DNA from: Paenibacillaceae bacterium
Lineage (GTDB): Bacteria; Bacillota; Bacilli; Paenibacillales; NBRC-103111
Assembly (NCBI GenBank): GCA_020697475.1
Contig: JAJFMO010000091.1
Location: forward strand, 1-9,204
DNA: 9,204 nucleotides
Reading direction: 5' to 3'
Part shown: positions 7,083 to 9,204 of the stretch, piece by piece
Numbering within the stretch: the stretch's first letter is position 1
Layout of the letters: the number at the start of each line of letters is the position of its first letter
Program-made: the position numbers and the translations under genes
Notes under the pieces: generated by a model
Databases searched by the model: none
The model's input: only the letters and a program-made list of their open reading frames with translations
Told to the model about the DNA's origin: nothing

Positions 7083-7114
7083 TTAGAATAATTATTAAGA
7101 AATAATGATTTTAA
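7083..7114. promoter_or_regulatory. Tandem PerR/Fur-type 7-1-7 boxes upstream of the peroxiredoxin gene
   Basis: Box 1 TTAGAATAATTATTA (7083-7097) matches the PerR consensus TTATAAT-N-ATTATAA at 12 of 14 positions. Box 2 AAATAATGATTTTAA (7100-7114) matches at 11 of 14. Their centres (7090 and 7107) are 17 bases apart. They end three bases before the -35 hexamer of the peroxiredoxin promoter. PerR is the peroxide-sensing repressor of the Fur family in Firmicutes, so the placement suits the gene. Fur or Zur remain possible, and AT-rich DNA raises the chance of partial matches. Confidence 0.6.
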
Positions 7115-7117
7115 TTA

Positions 7118-7146
7118 TTGACTTTGCTATTTTCACATGCTAACAT
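7118..7146 (+). promoter_or_regulatory. SigA-type promoter with extended -10 for the peroxiredoxin gene
   Basis: TTGACT (7118-7123, 5 of 6 to consensus) is followed by a 17-base spacer and TAACAT (7141-7146, 4 of 6). A TG at 7138-7139 gives an extended -10. A start near 7153 would leave a leader of about 75 bases. That leader contains a small hairpin, GTTCCC (7166-7171) with GGGGAC (7175-7180), one G-U pair. Confidence 0.7.
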
Positions 7147-7228
7147 TTGGGTGGTTGAGGGGTTCGTTCCCTGCGGGGACGGGCCGGATGATTGAATGAA
7201 GAAGAACAAACAAAGGAGGAATTTGCAA

Positions 7229-7777
7229 ATGGCAGAACGTTTGGTTGGCAGACCGGCTCCCGATTTCACAATGGAAACGGCGAACGGCGACGGCAAGGAC
7301 TTCGGGAAAGTTTCGTTGTCCGATTACAAGGGCAAATGGCTCGTGCTGTTCTTTTATCCGCTCGATTTCACCTTCGTATGCCCGACGGAGATTACGGCAC
7401 TCAGTCAGGCGGCGAATGAATTTAAACGGTTGGAAACGGAAGTTTTGGGCGTTAGCATCGACAGTGTACATACGCATCGCGCCTGGATCAATACTCCGGT
7501 GGAGCACAACGGCTTAGGGAAACTGAATTTCCCGCTCGCAGCCGATCTTACGAAGAGCGTCGCCCGCGATTACGGCGTGCTGATTGAAGAGGAAGGCGTT
7601 GCTTTACGCGGACTGTTCATCATCGACCCGCACGGCGAGCTGAAATATCAAGTGGTCAACCACAACGATGTGGGCCGCAGTGTCGACGAGACGCTTCGCG
7701 TGCTGCAGGCGCTGCAATCCGGCGGGTTGTGCCCGATGAACTGGAAGCCTGGGGACAAGAACCTGGTGGCGAAGTAA
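7229..7777 (+). CDS. 2-Cys peroxiredoxin (AhpC/Prx1 type, YkuU-like)
   Basis: It reduces hydrogen peroxide and organic hydroperoxides in the cytoplasm using a disulfide cycle recharged by thioredoxin or a similar donor. ATG 7229 is chosen because AAAGGAGGA (7212-7220) is ideally spaced. An in-frame ATG at 7196 runs through that ribosome binding site and is rejected. The 182-aa protein has the peroxidatic Cys51 in FYPLDFTFVCPTE and the resolving Cys168 in GGLCPMNWKPGD, so it is a typical 2-Cys enzyme. ALRGLFIIDPHGEL and GRSVDETLRVLQALQ are conserved family blocks. From memory it closely resembles Bacillus subtilis YkuU, starting MAER and ending after the GGLCP motif. It has its own promoter under likely PerR-type control. 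No reductase such as AhpF is adjacent. gcvH follows 58 bases later without a clear terminator between. Confidence 0.95.
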   Translation: MAERLVGRPAPDFTMETANGDGKDFGKVSLSDYKGKWLVLFFYPLDFTFVCPTEITALSQAANEFKRLETEVLGVSIDSVHTHRAWINTPVEHNGLGKLNFPLAADLTKSVARDYGVLIEEEGVALRGLFIIDPHGELKYQVVNHNDVGRSVDETLRVLQALQSGGLCPMNWKPGDKNLVAK

Positions 7778-7835
7778 GGACCAATCGTGCGTTGCGCATG
7801 AGCGGCCTTAAGCGGCGGCTTGGAGGAGGAAATCT

Positions 7836-8216
7836 GTGAATACCCCTGCAAATTTGAAGTATACCGAGAATCACGAATGGGCGAACGTGGAAGGCAACCG
7901 GGTTACGGTCGGCATCACCGATTTTGCGCAGCATGAGCTGGGCGACATCGTATTCGTCGAGCTGCCCAATGAGGGCGACGAGCTGGAAGCGGGCGAGGCG
8001 TTCGGCAATGTGGAGTCGGTCAAGACGGTGTCCGAGCTGTACGCTCCGGTGAGCGGCAAGGTGATCGCCGTGAACAGCGCGTTGATCGACGACCCCGCCA
8101 AGGTGAACGAGTCCCCGTACGGCGATGGCTGGATGATCGTGGTCGAGATCAGCGACAGTTCGCAATTGGACGGTCTATGGTCGGCGGAGACGTATAGCGA
8201 GAAGACCGGCGGCTGA
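7836..8216 (+). CDS. gcvH: Glycine cleavage system H protein
   Basis: GcvH carries the lipoyl arm that shuttles the aminomethyl group from glycine between the P, T and L proteins of the glycine cleavage complex. In Firmicutes it also relays lipoate or octanoate to other enzymes. The start is GTG 7836 behind GGAGGAGGA (7822-7830). The protein is 126 aa, normal length. It begins NLKYTENHEW, and the lipoylated Lys63 sits in GNVESVKTVSELYAPVSG; NSALIDDPAKVNESPYGDGW is the usual C-terminal block. No gcvT or gcvP gene lies beside it, as is common when H is encoded separately. It may be partly cotranscribed with the peroxiredoxin gene. A strong terminator follows. Confidence 0.97.
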   Translation: MNTPANLKYTENHEWANVEGNRVTVGITDFAQHELGDIVFVELPNEGDELEAGEAFGNVESVKTVSELYAPVSGKVIAVNSALIDDPAKVNESPYGDGWMIVVEISDSSQLDGLWSAETYSEKTGG

Positions 8217-8240
8217 CTCCGGGCGGTAGGAAGTTGGGAG

Positions 8241-8266
8241 AGGCCAAGCTGATGCTTGGCCTTTTT
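8241..8266 (+). terminator. Strong rho-independent terminator after gcvH
   Basis: The perfect 9-bp stem AGGCCAAGC (8241-8249) pairs with GCTTGGCCT (8254-8262) around TGAT, followed directly by TTTT. It lies 24 bases after the gcvH stop. Confidence 0.95.
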
Positions 8267-8268
8267 GC

Positions 8269-8428
8269 TTTGCTGTGGGGGACGTTGGTGGGATGTGCAA
8301 AGTTAGCTGAAGTCGCTATGAAGTGTGACCCCACTTTGGGGTTATTTTGTTTGCTGTGGGGGCATTGGTGGGATCTGCAAAGTAGCTGAAGCCGCTATGA
8401 AGTGTGACCCCACTTTGGGGTTATTTTG
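8269..8428. repeat. Imperfect tandem duplication (about 80 bp, two copies) with terminator-like hairpins
   Basis: Copy 1 (8269-8349, 81 bases) and copy 2 (8350-8428, 79 bases) both begin TTTGCTGTGGGGG and end TTTGGGGTTATTTTG. They differ by a few substitutions and small indels; their last 36 bases are identical. Each carries the hairpin ACCCCA-ctt-TGGGGT (8328-8342 and 8407-8421) followed by a T-rich tail, and an alternative pairing AAGTG/CACTT over the same bases. It is non-coding. A related end sequence occurs at 1722-1741. This looks like a dispersed intergenic repeat that has duplicated locally. Confidence 0.9.
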
Positions 8429-8611
8429 CATTGTGGTGAGGGGAGGTGTAGTTTGGGGCGTCGGCGGGTTGGGGTGTTTGGGCGTGAGGGGATTCGATTT
8501 GTGGAGAAAAAAAGCTGGCCACTCAGCTGCAGTTCAAAAAGTTTAATTGCGGCACGGGACCTGGCTGCGTCAAAAAAGGCGAGGTGTAATTATCCCACTG
8601 TTCATCCGCAC
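8429..8611. other. Intergenic stretch without a gene; G-rich part fits a G-quadruplex pattern
   Basis: No convincing gene is present; the open frames here lack a ribosome binding site and recognisable protein sequence. On the + strand, G-runs at 8466-8468, 8471-8474, 8480-8482 and 8488-8491 are separated by 2, 5 and 5 bases, which fits the simple G3+N1-7 quadruplex rule; two further GGGG runs lie upstream at 8440 and 8455. From about 8505 the composition changes to A-rich runs mixed with AGCTG (8513-8517) and CAGCT (8524-8528), a small dyad. Confidence 0.6.
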
Positions 8612-8692
8612 AACGGCCACTACGGCAGCTTAGAGTACAATTTTGACTCAACAATCATGGGTTTAACGCTCTAAGCTGCCGCTGTGTCCGTT
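8612..8692. repeat. Long imperfect inverted repeat (24-base arms, 33-base loop)
   Basis: The arms 8612-8635 and 8669-8692 are complementary at 21 of 24 positions. The inner 13 bases are perfect (CGGCAGCTTAGAG against CTCTAAGCTGCCG). The 33-base loop shows no obvious gene. No T-run follows, so it is not a standard terminator. It could be a mobile or dispersed intergenic repeat that forms a stable stem-loop in RNA on either strand. Confidence 0.9.
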
Positions 8693-8747
8693 AGCCTCGT
8701 TATCCTCGCCATTCGTTGCTCTAAGCCTCTCCTGTGGCCGTTAGAGC
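8668..8747. repeat. Direct repeat of 27 bases at exact 50-base spacing, second copy also a hairpin
   Basis: GCTCTAAGC...TGTGtCCGTTAG at 8668-8694 recurs at 8718-8744 with 22 of 27 matches. The first copy is also the right arm of the preceding inverted repeat. The second copy forms its own dyad, GCTCTAA (8718-8724) with TTAGAGC (8741-8747). The set therefore holds three related arms in alternating use, consistent with a diverging repeat family. Confidence 0.8.
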
Positions 8748-8845
8748 TCCGCATGGGTACGCTGAGTGATCCCGAGTCTCAGCTTGTGCAGCCAAACCGC
8801 CAACCTGCGGACACCCGAAGAGGCCCAAGACGAACCCACTAACTA

Positions 8846-8875
8846 TTGCTTGATTCGTCCCTTATGTGGTAAAGT
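8846..8875 (+). promoter_or_regulatory. Candidate promoter for the ribbon-helix-helix gene
   Basis: TTGCTT (8846-8851) is followed by 18 bases and TAAAGT (8870-8875, 4 of 6), with a TG at 8867-8868 forming an extended -10. It lies about 60 bases before the ATG. The hexamers are weak, so this is a modest call. Confidence 0.4.
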
Positions 8876-8933
8876 AGAGGTGCAAGCTAATTGAAATTGG
8901 TAACCTAAATCAAATACATAGAAGGTGTTCCCC

Positions 8934-9191
8934 ATGCCCAACAAAAAAATGAAACTGGGAGTCCCCCACCAGGAAGGCCAATTGTCCATGATGTTTGTCC
9001 GTGGGGGACCACGCGATGGCGCCGGGAGAAAAGGAATCGGAGTAACCAAGAAACTATCATTAACTTTGCCGCAAGAAACATGGGATCAACTTGAAGCTCT
9101 GGGCGCACAGAAGAATTGTTCGAGGTCGGAACTGCTGCGAACGATTGTCGAGGCTTTTCTCAGCGAGTCAACCGAAAGAGAAGGGGAGTGA
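8934..9191 (+). CDS. Small ribbon-helix-helix (CopG/Arc-type) protein
   Basis: This 85-aa protein was probably made from ATG 8934, which has AGAAGGTG at 8920-8927; an in-frame GTG at 8925 overlaps that site and is less likely. Residues 39-46 (KKLSLTLP) form the DNA-contacting beta strand, 47-57 helix A, and 63-77 (SRSELLRTIVEAFLS) helix B, the ribbon-helix-helix order of CopG and Arc repressors, which bind DNA as dimers. The N-terminal 38 residues are basic and glycine-rich (RGGPRDGAGRKG) and likely flexible. No toxin gene partner is visible in the 13 bases left after its stop. It may be a stand-alone regulator, an antitoxin or a nucleoid-associated protein; which is not known. Confidence 0.75.
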   Translation: MPNKKMKLGVPHQEGQLSMMFVRGGPRDGAGRKGIGVTKKLSLTLPQETWDQLEALGAQKNCSRSELLRTIVEAFLSESTEREGE

Positions 9192-9204
9192 TCTTTCTGC
9201 GGCT

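Noticed and set aside
7196..7228. Upstream start of the peroxiredoxin at ATG 7196
   Set aside because: It would translate the strong AAAGGAGGA ribosome binding site and add residues not seen in the family, which normally begins MAER.
8325..8674. Small open frames in the repeat-rich gap after gcvH
   Set aside because: They run through duplicated hairpins, a G-rich stretch and one arm of an inverted repeat, with no credible start and no recognisable protein pattern.

Overview
The window looks like chromosomal DNA of a moderately GC-rich, low-GC-phylum Gram-positive bacterium, most likely Paenibacillus or a close relative. The reasons are strong AGGAGG-type ribosome binding sites with frequent TTG and GTG starts, a YkuU-type 2-Cys peroxiredoxin, a carbohydrate ABC transporter binding protein next to an AraC regulator, and many short intergenic repeats. 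This assignment is inference from gene content and style; no database was searched. All genes I accept lie on the + strand.

Region 1 (1-4483) reads as a carbohydrate-use locus. It opens with the C-terminal part of an extracellular solute-binding protein, then an AraC-family regulator closed by a good rho-independent terminator. A TIM-barrel protein resembling glycoside hydrolases follows, then a 50-bp tandem repeat rich in hairpins, then a first formylglycine-dependent sulfatase. Region 2 (4484-7074) holds leuB (3-isopropylmalate dehydrogenase), an unexpected housekeeping gene, followed by a second sulfatase. Both sulfatases have the Cys-type CxPxR activation motif and a complete set of metal and sulfate-binding residues, and neither has a signal peptide. 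The simplest reading is that a small sulfated sugar is imported by the ABC transporter, desulfated in the cytoplasm and cleaved by the hydrolase-like protein under AraC control. The substrate cannot be told from the sequence.

Region 3 (7075-8266) is a stress and one-carbon segment. A 2-Cys peroxiredoxin sits behind a clear promoter, with two PerR/Fur-type 7-1-7 boxes just upstream of the -35. gcvH (glycine cleavage H protein) follows and ends at a strong terminator.

Region 4 (8267-8933) has no convincing gene. It is packed with non-coding structure: an imperfect 80-bp tandem duplication with terminator-like hairpins, a G-rich stretch that fits a G-quadruplex pattern, and a family of inverted and direct repeats with 50-bp phasing. 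The window ends with a small ribbon-helix-helix protein gene (8934-9191). I found no clear novel multi-gene system. The most unusual content is the paired cytoplasmic sulfatases around leuB, the tandem PerR-like boxes and the dense repeat architecture.
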